NCBI GenBank assembly: GCA_023261465.1
Contig: JAHFOW010000027.1
Coordinates: 1-21,955 of the forward strand
From: Planctomycetota bacterium
GTDB lineage: Bacteria > Planctomycetota > Brocadiia > Brocadiales > Brocadiaceae
Direction: 5' to 3'
DNA length: 21,955 nucleotides
The number at the start of each line of letters is the position of its first letter. Position 1 is the stretch's first letter. A program made the translations under genes and the position numbers. Positions 14,643 to 21,955 of the stretch are shown piece after piece. Below the pieces are notes generated by a model. The model was given only the letters and a program-made list of their open reading frames with translations. It ran no database searches and was not told the origin of the DNA.

Positions 14643-17600
14643 ATGTTCCGGTCAATCAAAAATAAATTAATTGTTTTATTTTTGATTGCCGTTCTCACGC
14701 CACTGCTGATAATGAGGCTTATTGCATATCCCACCGCGCAAACAAGCATTCAGGAAACGACGATTAGCAATTTGCAGTCGATTGGTTCTCAAAAGGTCTC
14801 TCAGGTGGCAGATTGGTTAAAGACCCTCAAACAAAATGCCCTTCAAATCTCGCAAAATCCATTTGTAACATCTGTTGTTAGCTTAGAAAAGGCGAATGTC
14901 AATGCCGTTTTACCATTCATATCTCATATTTCCCGCGATGCAGGTTTTCGTGTGTTTATAATCAGCGATGCTTCTGGCTTAGTCAGGTTGTCGACTGATA
15001 ATAGCGTAATAGGTAAAAACATATCCGATTTTGAATGGTTTAATTCTATAATCCAGGGCAAGACGTACATTTCGGATAACATTCCTTTGGTTTTCTGCAA
15101 TTCGCCGGAGTTCGAAGGTTGGCAGGCAGCGTATCTTTCCATACCCGTAAAAGATGGGGAAAAAGGTGTTGTTGGTGTGTTGGTGCTTTGCGTTGATTTG
15201 TCTCTGTTTAAAAAAGAATGGCAGGAAATACGCTATGGCGACGATTATGACGTGTACGTGGTAAATCAGAACGGCATGATGATTGCCGAATCGGATTTTT
15301 ATGAGCAATCAAGAGGCATGAGGGATTTTAAAGAAAGGTCTGGTTTTGAAAAGGTTGTTTTTGATCCGCAAACGGGAAGATTTACCAGGAGTGTATTCCA
15401 GTGCCTGAATGGAAAAAATGGATATGACGTGGACGGTTACACAAATTATGTGGGTGAAAAAGTATTGGGGGCGTGGTTTTATATTCCTGAGCTTAAGTGG
15501 GGTATTATTACGGAAATGGGCGTTGGAAAAATATCTTTAGCAATGAATGACCTCAAGAATCCCATATCGAAAATTCTTTCGTATCTTACCATTGCTGGTG
15601 TGATAATGGCGGTTGCCGGGATTGCATTTGCCGTTTTGATAGGCCGGAAAATTGCTAACCCAATTACAGAGTTAATCAAGGCGACGCGGAGGATATCAGC
15701 CGGAGATTTATCACAACACGTTGTGATAAAGACCAGGGACGAAATTCGTGAATTGGCGGATGCATTTAATGTAATGGCTGAGTCTGTGCGGGAGAAGACG
15801 ACAAAACTCCAGGAAGCAAAGAATTTCTTGAAAAGTATCCTCGTAAGTTCCACAGAACATTCCATCATTGCCCTTGATTTGGATGGAAACATCCAGGCGT
15901 TTAATGAGGGCGCCAAAAGGATGTTTTTGTATACGCCAGAGGAATTAATTCAAAAGTCAACCATTCAGATACTCTATACAAACGACGACGTGGAATCAGG
16001 TATGATTCGAAGAACGTTGGAGACAACCCTGAATGCCGGCCGGCATGAAAGCGAGATGCAGTTTTTGCGAAAAAACGGAAACGTATTTACCGGCTATTGT
16101 ACATTTACAACCCGTCAATCTATGGATGGAATGCCCGTTGGTTTTGTTATGATCACGCGGGACATAACAAGACAAAAATTATTAGAACAGGAATTGCATA
16201 ATTATACAATTCGGCTGGAAAAAATTGTTGAAGAAAGAACGAGAAAATTACGGGTATCCGAGGAAAAATACCGGCGTCTTTTTGAAAGCAGTAAGGATGT
16301 TGTGTTTTTTTGTGATACGGAGTGCCAGTTTGTAGAGATTAATCAGGCGGGCGTGGACTTGTTTGGGTATGAATTGAAAAACGATATTTTAAAACTGAAT
16401 CTGATCCACAACCTGTTCTTTAATCCGGATGATGGTAAAATGGTTAAGGATATGGTGTGTAAAAATGGGTTTATCAAAGATTATGAGGTGGAGTTGAAAA
16501 ATAAAAGAGGGTATCGTGTCCCCTGTTTGATGACGGCTAATCTCAGGCGTGATGAACGAAATAATATTATAGGTTACGAGGGTATTATAATTGATTTGAC
16601 GGAACGCAAAAGGATTGAGCAGGAAAAGGATATTTTAAATAACATTAATAAAATTTTAGCCTCCAGCTTGGATCTCCGCGAGGTTTATAAATCCCTGAGC
16701 GCGGAACTCAATAAGGTGATCGATTTTGACCGGATGAGTATTACCCTGCTCGATGAAAAAAGGGATGAATTTATTATTTTTGCAGTTTCGAAAGATTATC
16801 CTGCGTCCAAATTGGAAGAAGGCCTTCATTATCCCAAATACGGCACCCTTGCGGGTAAGGTTGTCGAAAATGGCGAGGTTTATATGGTGAATGACACGTC
16901 ACGGGGCACTTTTTCCACAGATCCTATTTTATTAAAAGAGGGCATTAAGTCCCGCTTATCCTATCCTTTGATATGCAAGGGAGAGATTATCGGGAGTCTG
17001 AATTTCGGGAGTAAAAACGTTCATAACTATTCGGAAAACCACGTTGATATTGTCAATAAGATAGCCCCGCAGCTGGCTATTGCAATTGACAACACACGCC
17101 TATTTGATAAAATTAAAGAATCTGAGGGCAAGTACAGAAATCTCGTAGAAGACATTGAAGACGTGATATTCAGGCTGGATAAGAGCGGCAGATATTTATT
17201 TCTGAACAGCGCGTTGAAGAATGTTACCGGATATGCTCCCCAGGAATTTTATGATAACCCCTTTCTTGCAATGGAGATGATTCATAAGGATGATGAGCAT
17301 CTGGTCAGGGATACGATCAAGAAGGTTATTGAAGGGGAGCTTAAGGTCTCCAAGGATTTAGAGTACAGGATTTATTGTAAAAATGGCGAGGAACTCTGGG
17401 TATCCCAGAATACCTATCCCATTAAAAATAAAAAAGGGAGCGCTGTCGGTATTGAAGGGATTATCCGTGATATTACCGATAGTAAAAGGATAGAAGAACA
17501 AATACGCCGTTCCGAACGTTTGGCGTCTGTTGGAGAATTAGCCGCCTCGATTGCCCACGAGATACGTAACCCTCTGGGTGCGATATCAAATTCTGTGTGT

Positions 17601-18224
17601 ATGTTAAAGCGTGATCTTACTTTAAAAGATGACGATGAGAAATTATTAGGGATGGTTGCTGAAGAGACCGAACGGCTGAACAATATTATCACCAACTTCC
17701 TTACTTTTGCACACCCGTCAGCATATCATTTCGTGAGAAGCGATATTACCGAAATTATTGATGAGACGCTCTTTTTGTTAGAGCAGGACGTCAGATTTAG
17801 CAGGGAAATCAAGGTTAATAAGGTTTACGCCCATGATGTCCCCAGGGTTTATCTGGATAGAGACTGGATAAGGAAAGTTTTTTGGAATTTGTTGGTAAAT
17901 TCAATTGATGCAATGCCCGAAGGCGGAAAAATATTTATCCGTGTGAGAAAACCCATGAGAGACAATAAGGATGAGATTGAGGTATTAATTGCAGATACAG
18001 GCATGGGGATTCCACCGGGGATAATAAAGAAGATATTTGAGCCTTTCTTTACCACAAAGAAATCAAGGGGAACCGGATTGGGCCTTTCTATCGTACATCG
18101 TATTATTGATAATCACGGCGGCGTAATTGACGTGAAGAGTAAACCAAATAAATGGACTGCCTTTACAATACGATTGCCCATAAAACATAAACAATTCAAA
18201 ACCCATTCAACGCAAATTTCATAA
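14643..18224 (+). CDS. Hybrid-domain sensor histidine kinase (Cache-HAMP-PAS-PAS-GAF-PAS-HisKA-HATPase)
   Basis: The 1193-aa membrane kinase has a transmembrane helix at about 9-27, a large periplasmic double-Cache-type ligand domain (about 30-305) and a second helix at about 312-333. A HAMP linker (NPITELIKATRRISAGDL) follows. The cytoplasmic part holds a PAS domain (about 395-515), a coiled coil, a second PAS (about 540-655), a GAF (about 668-815), a third PAS (about 822-950), then HisKA with the phospho-acceptor His972 (IAHEIRNPLG). The ATPase domain has the N-box NLLVNSIDAMPEGG, ADTGMGIPPG and FFTTKKSRGTGLGLSI. No receiver domain is fused. The cognate regulator begins 11 nt downstream. 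Cache ligands are usually small metabolites such as organic acids or amino acids; none can be named here. Confidence 0.92.
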   Translation: MFRSIKNKLIVLFLIAVLTPLLIMRLIAYPTAQTSIQETTISNLQSIGSQKVSQVADWLKTLKQNALQISQNPFVTSVVSLEKANVNAVLPFISHISRDAGFRVFIISDASGLVRLSTDNSVIGKNISDFEWFNSIIQGKTYISDNIPLVFCNSPEFEGWQAAYLSIPVKDGEKGVVGVLVLCVDLSLFKKEWQEIRYGDDYDVYVVNQNGMMIAESDFYEQSRGMRDFKERSGFEKVVFDPQTGRFTRSVFQCLNGKNGYDVDGYTNYVGEKVLGAWFYIPELKWGIITEMGVGKISLAMNDLKNPISKILSYLTIAGVIMAVAGIAFAVLIGRKIANPITELIKATRRISAGDLSQHVVIKTRDEIRELADAFNVMAESVREKTTKLQEAKNFLKSILVSSTEHSIIALDLDGNIQAFNEGAKRMFLYTPEELIQKSTIQILYTNDDVESGMIRRTLETTLNAGRHESEMQFLRKNGNVFTGYCTFTTRQSMDGMPVGFVMITRDITRQKLLEQELHNYTIRLEKIVEERTRKLRVSEEKYRRLFESSKDVVFFCDTECQFVEINQAGVDLFGYELKNDILKLNLIHNLFFNPDDGKMVKDMVCKNGFIKDYEVELKNKRGYRVPCLMTANLRRDERNNIIGYEGIIIDLTERKRIEQEKDILNNINKILASSLDLREVYKSLSAELNKVIDFDRMSITLLDEKRDEFIIFAVSKDYPASKLEEGLHYPKYGTLAGKVVENGEVYMVNDTSRGTFSTDPILLKEGIKSRLSYPLICKGEIIGSLNFGSKNVHNYSENHVDIVNKIAPQLAIAIDNTRLFDKIKESEGKYRNLVEDIEDVIFRLDKSGRYLFLNSALKNVTGYAPQEFYDNPFLAMEMIHKDDEHLVRDTIKKVIEGELKVSKDLEYRIYCKNGEELWVSQNTYPIKNKKGSAVGIEGIIRDITDSKRIEEQIRRSERLASVGELAASIAHEIRNPLGAISNSVCMLKRDLTLKDDDEKLLGMVAEETERLNNIITNFLTFAHPSAYHFVRSDITEIIDETLFLLEQDVRFSREIKVNKVYAHDVPRVYLDRDWIRKVFWNLLVNSIDAMPEGGKIFIRVRKPMRDNKDEIEVLIADTGMGIPPGIIKKIFEPFFTTKKSRGTGLGLSIVHRIIDNHGGVIDVKSKPNKWTAFTIRLPIKHKQFKTHSTQIS

Positions 18225-18235
18225 TAAAGAAGCAT

Positions 18236-19612
18236 ATGTTTAACATCCTGGTTGTCGAAGATCAAAAAAACATGAGAGAGTCTCTCGTCATAGCCTTTAA
18301 GAGAGCAGGCTATCATGTGGACAGTGCCGAGAGTGGAGAAAAAGCAATTGAGCTTTTCGGAGTCCACATCTACGATTTGGCTGTTGTTGATCTAAAAATG
18401 GAAGTGATGGACGGCCTGGAAGTGCTGCTGCATATTAAACATATCAATCCGCATACGGAAGTTATTGTTATGACCGCGTTTGGCACTATTGACAGCGCAA
18501 TCTATGCGATGCGGAAGGGCGCTTATGATTATATTACCAAGCCGTTTCAGTTATCCGACGTGCTTTCCGTAATTGAACGCGCCCTGGAAAAGAAGCGCCT
18601 TTCAGACAAGGTCTATAACCTTCAAAAAGAAACTAATGAGACGTATAAATTTGAAGGCGTTATCGGCAACTCCCCGGTGATGATGCGTATTCTCAATACC
18701 CTTATGGAGTTGAGAAACAGCGAAAGCACAGTCCTGATTACCGGTGAGAGCGGGACGGGAAAAGAATTGGTTGCTCGTGCTATCCATAATAACAGCAGGC
18801 GATGTAACAAACCTTTTGTCGTGGTGAATTGCGGGGCGTTGCCTGAAAATTTGCAGGAAAGCGAATTGTTTGGTCATGCTATGGGATCGTTTACCGGCGC
18901 GATAAAGGATAAAAAAGGTATTTTTTTAGAAGCACAGGGCGGCACCTTATTTCTGGATGAAATTGGCGAAACATTATTCTCGAGCCAGGTTAAACTCCTT
19001 CGATTTTTACAAAATGGCGAGATACGAAAAGTCGGTGATAATAAGCCGATATTTCTTGACGTGCGGGTTATTGTGGCAACAAATAAAGACCTCGACGAGG
19101 CCACGCGAAACGGGACGTTCAGAAAAGACCTGTTTTACCGGCTGAATGTGATCAGGATTCATCTCCCGCCCCTCAGGGAAAGGAAAGAAGATATTCCCAT
19201 TTTAATCAATTATTTTGTTAATATGTATGCGAATAAACTGAAGAGGAAACCGCCTGAGATAAGCGGAGATGCTATGAATATATTGTTAAATTACTCATGG
19301 CCGGGGAATATCAGGGAACTTGAAAATGTAGTCGAAAGGGCGGTTACTTTATCGAAAAACGACCATATTACTATCCCGGACCTTGCATTACAAACTTTAC
19401 CGTTATTGGATACTATGAATATTGCAACGGAAATGGGAGGTATTCGGGCTGCTCTTGCCTTGCAGGAGAAGAAAACAATAATTGAGTCCTTGCGAAAGTA
19501 TGCGGGAAACCGCAAGCAGGCAGCAAATGACCTCGGAATTTCCACGACAACCTTGTGGAGAAAGATGAAGGAATACCAGATAATACCGAAAACGAGTTAC
19601 AATACGGAATAA
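18236..19612 (+). CDS. NtrC-family sigma-54-dependent response regulator
   Basis: The 458-aa protein has a receiver domain with the acidic pocket Glu8-Asp9, phospho-acceptor Asp52 (VVDLKM), Thr in MTAFG and Lys in TKPFQ. A central AAA+ domain has Walker A GESGTGKE (170-177), Walker B TLFLDEIGE and the sigma-54 loop GSFTGA (217-222), where Ser replaces the usual Ala of GAFTGA. Arginine-finger region FRKDLFYRLNV and the GNIRELEN segment are intact. A Fis-type helix-turn-helix closes the protein (NRKQAANDLGISTTTLWRKM). It is almost certainly phosphorylated by the upstream kinase and activates sigma-54 promoters. Its targets are not evident in this window. moaA starts 3 nt downstream and is probably co-transcribed. 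Confidence 0.95.
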   Translation: MFNILVVEDQKNMRESLVIAFKRAGYHVDSAESGEKAIELFGVHIYDLAVVDLKMEVMDGLEVLLHIKHINPHTEVIVMTAFGTIDSAIYAMRKGAYDYITKPFQLSDVLSVIERALEKKRLSDKVYNLQKETNETYKFEGVIGNSPVMMRILNTLMELRNSESTVLITGESGTGKELVARAIHNNSRRCNKPFVVVNCGALPENLQESELFGHAMGSFTGAIKDKKGIFLEAQGGTLFLDEIGETLFSSQVKLLRFLQNGEIRKVGDNKPIFLDVRVIVATNKDLDEATRNGTFRKDLFYRLNVIRIHLPPLRERKEDIPILINYFVNMYANKLKRKPPEISGDAMNILLNYSWPGNIRELENVVERAVTLSKNDHITIPDLALQTLPLLDTMNIATEMGGIRAALALQEKKTIIESLRKYAGNRKQAANDLGISTTTLWRKMKEYQIIPKTSYNTE

Positions 19613-19615
19613 ACC

Positions 19616-20587
19616 ATGAATATCGTTGATAAATATTTAAGACACATAGACCGGCTCAGAATATCAGTGACAGAACTTTGCAATCTCCGGTGTGTTTATT
19701 GCAGGCCAGAGAGCGGACTGGAACTTTCCCAGCACACCGATATCCTTACCTATGAAGAAATTCTGACCCTTGTCCAGCATGCTGTTAAATTAGGAATAAA
19801 AAGCTTTCGGTTAACGGGTGGCGAACCCCTCTACCGGAGAGGCATTGAGTATCTCCTGAAGAAGTTGGGGGAAATTCAAGGTATAGAAGACCTTGCGATA
19901 ACTACGAACGGCATCTGTCTTAAGAAGTATGTTAAAATAATGAAAGAAGTTGGATTATACCGGCTCAATATCAGCCTGGATAGTCTCGACCCGGCAAAAT
20001 TTGAAAGGATCACGAGAGGCGGTAATTTGCAGGACGTCCTCGATGGAATCGAAGAAGTTCTTAATTTGGGATTTAAAAATACGAAGATTAATGTCGTTGC
20101 CATGAAGGGTGTTAACGACGATGAGTTTGAAGAGTTTGCACGGCTAACCTTAGAGCGGGACGTTGAAGTGCGTTTCATTGAATACATGGCAATGAATAAA
20201 GAGAGTCTGGTATCCGAAGATAAATTCATTCCCATGTCTGATATTATTGAGATAATAGCGAAAAATAATGAACTTATAGCGCTTCCCAAACCAAAACTTG
20301 GCAGTGGAGCTGCAAAAATTTATAAAATCAAGGGCGCTATGGGAAAATTGGGATTTGTCTCTGCGGTGAGCCAACCATTTTGCAATTCCTGTAACCGCCT
20401 CCGTTTAACCTCAGATGGAAAGATCCGCTCTTGTTTGCTTTCCGGCGGAGAGGTTGATTTAAAGGCCATTCTGAGAAACAACCCCACCGAAGAAAAACTT
20501 ACCGAGGCATTCATCCGCGCCGCCAATTTAAAACCCCCCGTCCACAGCGGCAAAGGACACGTAATCATGCATCAGGTTGGCGGGTAA
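19616..20587 (+). CDS. moaA: GTP 3',8-cyclase MoaA (molybdenum cofactor synthesis)
   Basis: The 323-aa radical SAM enzyme converts GTP to 3',8-cyclo-7,8-dihydro-GTP, the first step of molybdopterin synthesis. The N-terminal SAM cluster is CX3CX2C (Cys22, Cys26, Cys29; LCNLRCVYC), followed by the SAM-binding LTGGEPL. The C-terminal substrate cluster is Cys256-x2-Cys259-x13-Cys273 (CNSCNRLRL). The protein ends in Gly-Gly (HQVGG), the tail needed for catalysis in MoaA, so it is full length. No molybdenum-cofactor riboswitch is seen upstream; only 3 nt separate it from the regulator gene. Expression is thus tied to a two-component operon, which suggests that the regulon includes a molybdenum enzyme. 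Confidence 0.95.
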   Translation: MNIVDKYLRHIDRLRISVTELCNLRCVYCRPESGLELSQHTDILTYEEILTLVQHAVKLGIKSFRLTGGEPLYRRGIEYLLKKLGEIQGIEDLAITTNGICLKKYVKIMKEVGLYRLNISLDSLDPAKFERITRGGNLQDVLDGIEEVLNLGFKNTKINVVAMKGVNDDEFEEFARLTLERDVEVRFIEYMAMNKESLVSEDKFIPMSDIIEIIAKNNELIALPKPKLGSGAAKIYKIKGAMGKLGFVSAVSQPFCNSCNRLRLTSDGKIRSCLLSGGEVDLKAILRNNPTEEKLTEAFIRAANLKPPVHSGKGHVIMHQVGG

Positions 20588-20859
20588 ATAAAACCTGGCG
20601 CAGCGTAGCCGCAGTCAAATTCCCCTAAGCAAAGAAGGAAGTTGTGAAAACCTTGCATAAAAAAGAATTTTATACGGTAATGAAATAGAGTTTTTCAAAA
20701 AGTCTTGTCTGTCATTGCAGGCAATGGGGTGAGCGAAGCAATCTTTCTTTCAAAATTCATGAAAATTGTGTCTTGCTTTGCCCGCAACTTCGGCTTCAGT
20801 CGTTCCTCCTTAGCAACGACAAAACAGCAGGCCTTCGGCAACTTTTTTCGCAATCACAC

Positions 20860-20910
20860 GTAGGGCGAGGCTTTAGCCTTGCCACGTGCAACCCTAAAGG
20901 GTTACCCTAC
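20860..20910. repeat. GTAGGGC...CCCTAC double-hairpin element
   Basis: This 51-bp element begins GTAGGG and ends CCCTAC. It holds two hairpins: GGCGAGGC-TTTA-GCCTTGCC (one G-U pair) and AACCCT-AA-AGGGTT. Its borders match those of the other REP-like elements in the window. Confidence 0.75.
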
Positions 20911-20973
20911 AACAAAATTTGAAAATCCTTTGCAATGCAAATAGCATGAATCTTTAAATGTGTTTTTATATGT

Positions 20974-20999
20974 AAATAATTTGCTTATGCAAATTATTT
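20974..20999. promoter_or_regulatory. 26-bp palindrome, candidate operator of the XRE regulator
   Basis: AAATAATTTGC-TTAT-GCAAATTATTT is a perfect 11-bp inverted repeat just upstream of the predicted promoter. The inner half-site TTTGC/GCAAA recurs with a 3-nt spacer at 20929-20941. The next gene encodes a helix-turn-helix protein, so autoregulation is likely but not shown. Confidence 0.5.
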
Positions 21000-21021
21000 G
21001 ACTTGTATTATGGAAATATCC

Positions 21022-21030
21022 TGATATACT
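21022..21030 (+). promoter_or_regulatory. Extended -10 promoter of the XRE gene
   Basis: TGATATACT fits the extended -10 form TGnTATAnT. The predicted start of transcription is about 30 nt before the ATG at 21067, where AAGGGA provides a ribosome-binding site. There is no good -35 element, as expected for an extended -10 promoter. Confidence 0.5.
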
Positions 21031-21066
21031 CTTTTTTGTAATGAATGTGTTTTTAAGGGAATCACC

Positions 21067-21438
21067 ATGGTAACGCCAAAAGAAATCAAAGAACTCCGTG
21101 AAAAAATAGACGCAACACAGGCAGAGTTTGCCAGGGCGCTGGGTGTGAGTTTTTCTACCATCAGCCGGTGGGAAAACGACGAGGCGCAGCCGTCTGATAC
21201 CCAGGAAGAACAACTCGATGCGCTGAAACAAATCCTGGACAATAAAAAAGCCAACATTGATAAGAAAAAGATGAAAAAGATGCTTACCCTGATGGGCATC
21301 GGCGGCGTTATTGCCACTGCAATAATCGCCGGATTTACTATTTCAAGCCCCTTGGGAGCATCCATAACTTCCCTGTTAAAAGCCAAAGGAAAACTCCTTG
21401 ACCTTTTTAAGAAAAACGGGAAGGACGAAGTAAAATAG
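21067..21438 (+). CDS. XRE-family helix-turn-helix protein with membrane anchor
   Basis: The 123-aa protein has an XRE/Cro-type helix-turn-helix in residues 5-60 (EIKELREKIDATQAEFARALGVS followed by FSTISRWENDEAQPS). A Lys-rich linker (NKKANIDKKKMKKM) and one hydrophobic helix at about 72-95 follow (LTLMGIGGVIATAIIAGFTI). The tail is basic. This architecture suggests a DNA-binding protein tethered to the inner membrane. Two palindromes sharing TTTGC/GCAAA half-sites lie upstream and could be its own operators. The flanking intergenic regions are long and repeat-rich on both sides, so the gene stands alone. It is too small to be a phage repressor of the usual LexA-like type. Confidence 0.8.
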   Translation: MVTPKEIKELREKIDATQAEFARALGVSFSTISRWENDEAQPSDTQEEQLDALKQILDNKKANIDKKKMKKMLTLMGIGGVIATAIIAGFTISSPLGASITSLLKAKGKLLDLFKKNGKDEVK

Positions 21439-21496
21439 ACTGTAATTATTTTGCTAAGTGAAGTTTGTTCGTTCATACTATTAAAATGCCAGCAAT

Positions 21497-21551
21497 GTAG
21501 CGCCGATCCCTTGTGGTCGGCATTTGGCGGGGGATAAACCACCCGCGCTAC
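21497..21551. repeat. GTAGCGC element, inverted copy
   Basis: The reverse complement of this 55-bp segment matches 7711-7764 almost base for base, apart from small changes near GGGTGG and AAAT. It keeps both GTAGCGC and GCGCTAC borders. The left box and terminator-like hairpin that flank the first copy are absent here. Confidence 0.9.
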
Positions 21552-21651
21552 TTCATTTGGCTAAATAGTTACAATAGACTGAATTTAGCCACGAAGACGT
21601 AAATGCACACAATCCCTCTTAAAAAAGCGTGTTTTGGGGTGGAATGGTCGG

Positions 21652-21677
21652 GTAGAGACGATCCGCTGGATCGTCTC
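21652..21677. repeat. GTAGAGACG hairpin
   Basis: GAGACGATCC (21655-21664) and GGATCGTCTC (21668-21677) form a perfect 10-bp stem with a GCT loop, headed by GTA. It belongs in form to the GTAG-headed palindromes found elsewhere in the window. Confidence 0.75.
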
Positions 21678-21867
21678 CATAAGTTTGTCCGTGCGTAACG
21701 CGATGTGTAGGATTTTCAAACTTGTCACAGGGTGTACAGAGACCACAGAGTAAAAATAACGGTTAGTGCATAGTATCCTTACCATTTCTGTGTCCTCTGT
21801 GGCTACATAAAATTATAAATATCTCTGCGTCTTTGCGGTGCATCATTCACATTTTAAAGGAAAGGAA

Positions 21868-21955
21868 TTGAACACGGTATTGGACAATTTTAGAGACACC
21901 CTCACAAAAGCCAAAAACAGAGCAAGTGAAATGCTGGATAACTCCGCAATCCTGG
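21868..21955 (+). CDS. Unidentified protein, N-terminal fragment
   Basis: A reading frame starts at TTG 21868 just after AAAGGAAAGG, a good ribosome-binding site, and runs open to the right edge (29 codons). The visible sequence (NTVLDNFRDTLTKAKNRASE, then MLDNSAIL) is charged and helical. I do not recognise the family. It is called a gene because of the ribosome-binding site, the open frame and the change from repeat-rich DNA to coding-like composition. The start codon could differ. Confidence 0.45.
   Translation, partial: MNTVLDNFRDTLTKAKNRASEMLDNSAIL

Larger units (their letters stand above)
20588..21066. repeat. 479-bp intergenic repeat region upstream of the XRE gene
   Basis: There is no gene here. 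The segment near 20708-20744 (GTCATTGC...GCGAAGCAATCT) resembles a dispersed repeat known from many bacteria. A GTAG...CTAC element lies at 20860-20910, then a TTTGAAAATCCT motif (20919-20930), the small palindrome TTTGC-AAT-GCAAA (20929-20941) and a larger one at 20974-20999. Confidence 0.6.
21439..21867. repeat. 429-bp intergenic repeat array
   Basis: There is no gene in this gap. It holds the inverted copy of the GTAGCGC element (21497-21551), a GTAGAGACG hairpin (21652-21677), a TAGGATTTTCAAA motif (21708-21720) and the 8-bp inverted repeat CCACAGAG/CTCTGTGG (21743-21750 and 21795-21802). The stretches CCACGAAGACG and CTGCGTCTTTGCGGTG resemble other dispersed repeats. Confidence 0.6.

Noticed and set aside
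18881..18898. GSFTGA instead of GAFTGA in the sigma-54 activator
   Set aside because: Ala-to-Ser at this position occurs in functional members as far as I recall, so it is noted in the gene entry but not treated as a defect.
20597..20615. Possible sigma-54 promoter (TGGCGCAGCGTAGCCGCA)
   Set aside because: It lacks the TTGC -12 element and no gene starts close downstream.

Overview
The window looks like a chromosomal segment of moderate GC from an environmental Gram-negative bacterium. The gene mix fits a planctomycete of the anammox group (Brocadiales): a periplasmic multiheme c-type cytochrome with DsbD, a NapG-like polyferredoxin with an Nbp35-like ATPase, a long Cache/PAS/GAF sensor kinase with a sigma-54 activator, and intergenic regions full of palindromic repeats. 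This assignment is an inference, since there is no rRNA or marker gene here.

Layout. (1) 1-4578 (+) is a tightly packed ebo-type metabolite-traffic operon: the 3' end of eboB (TatD-like), eboC (UbiA-like), an alkaline-phosphatase-superfamily gene (eboF-like), eboD (dehydroquinate-synthase-like) and eboE (TIM-barrel metalloprotein), with gaps of 1-6 nt or an overlap. (2) 4701-5482 (+) holds a 60-aa zinc-ribbon protein and a VOC protein, ended by a strong terminator shared with the convergent radC (5587-6288, -). (3) 6428-7525 (+) holds a DUF2284 cysteine-rich protein and a phasin-like coiled-coil protein. (4) 7839-10449 (+) holds a triheme cytochrome c built from three repeats, followed by DsbD. 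(5) 10668-12460 (-) holds a Kdo/WaaP-like kinase and plsY. (6) 12782-14343 (+) holds a four-cluster ferredoxin overlapping an Mrp/Nbp35-type P-loop ATPase. (7) 14643-20587 (+) holds a histidine kinase, an NtrC-type regulator and moaA as an apparent operon. (8) 21067-21438 (+) is a membrane-anchored XRE regulator with its own palindrome. (9) 21868-end is the start of an unidentified CDS.

The most unusual structure lies between the genes. At least six sequence classes of palindromic element begin with GTAG, and most end with CTAC. This recalls REP elements served by RAYT transposases. Two of them (7684-7816 and 10566-10670) share the same left box and the same right terminator-like hairpin but carry entirely different palindromic cores. 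A 54-bp element at 7711 recurs inverted at 21497. A 157-bp MITE-like element with 19-bp terminal inverted repeats lies at 14367-14523. A short motif close to TAGGAATTTCAA recurs next to these arrays.

No tRNA, rRNA, CRISPR array, transposase or prophage gene was found.
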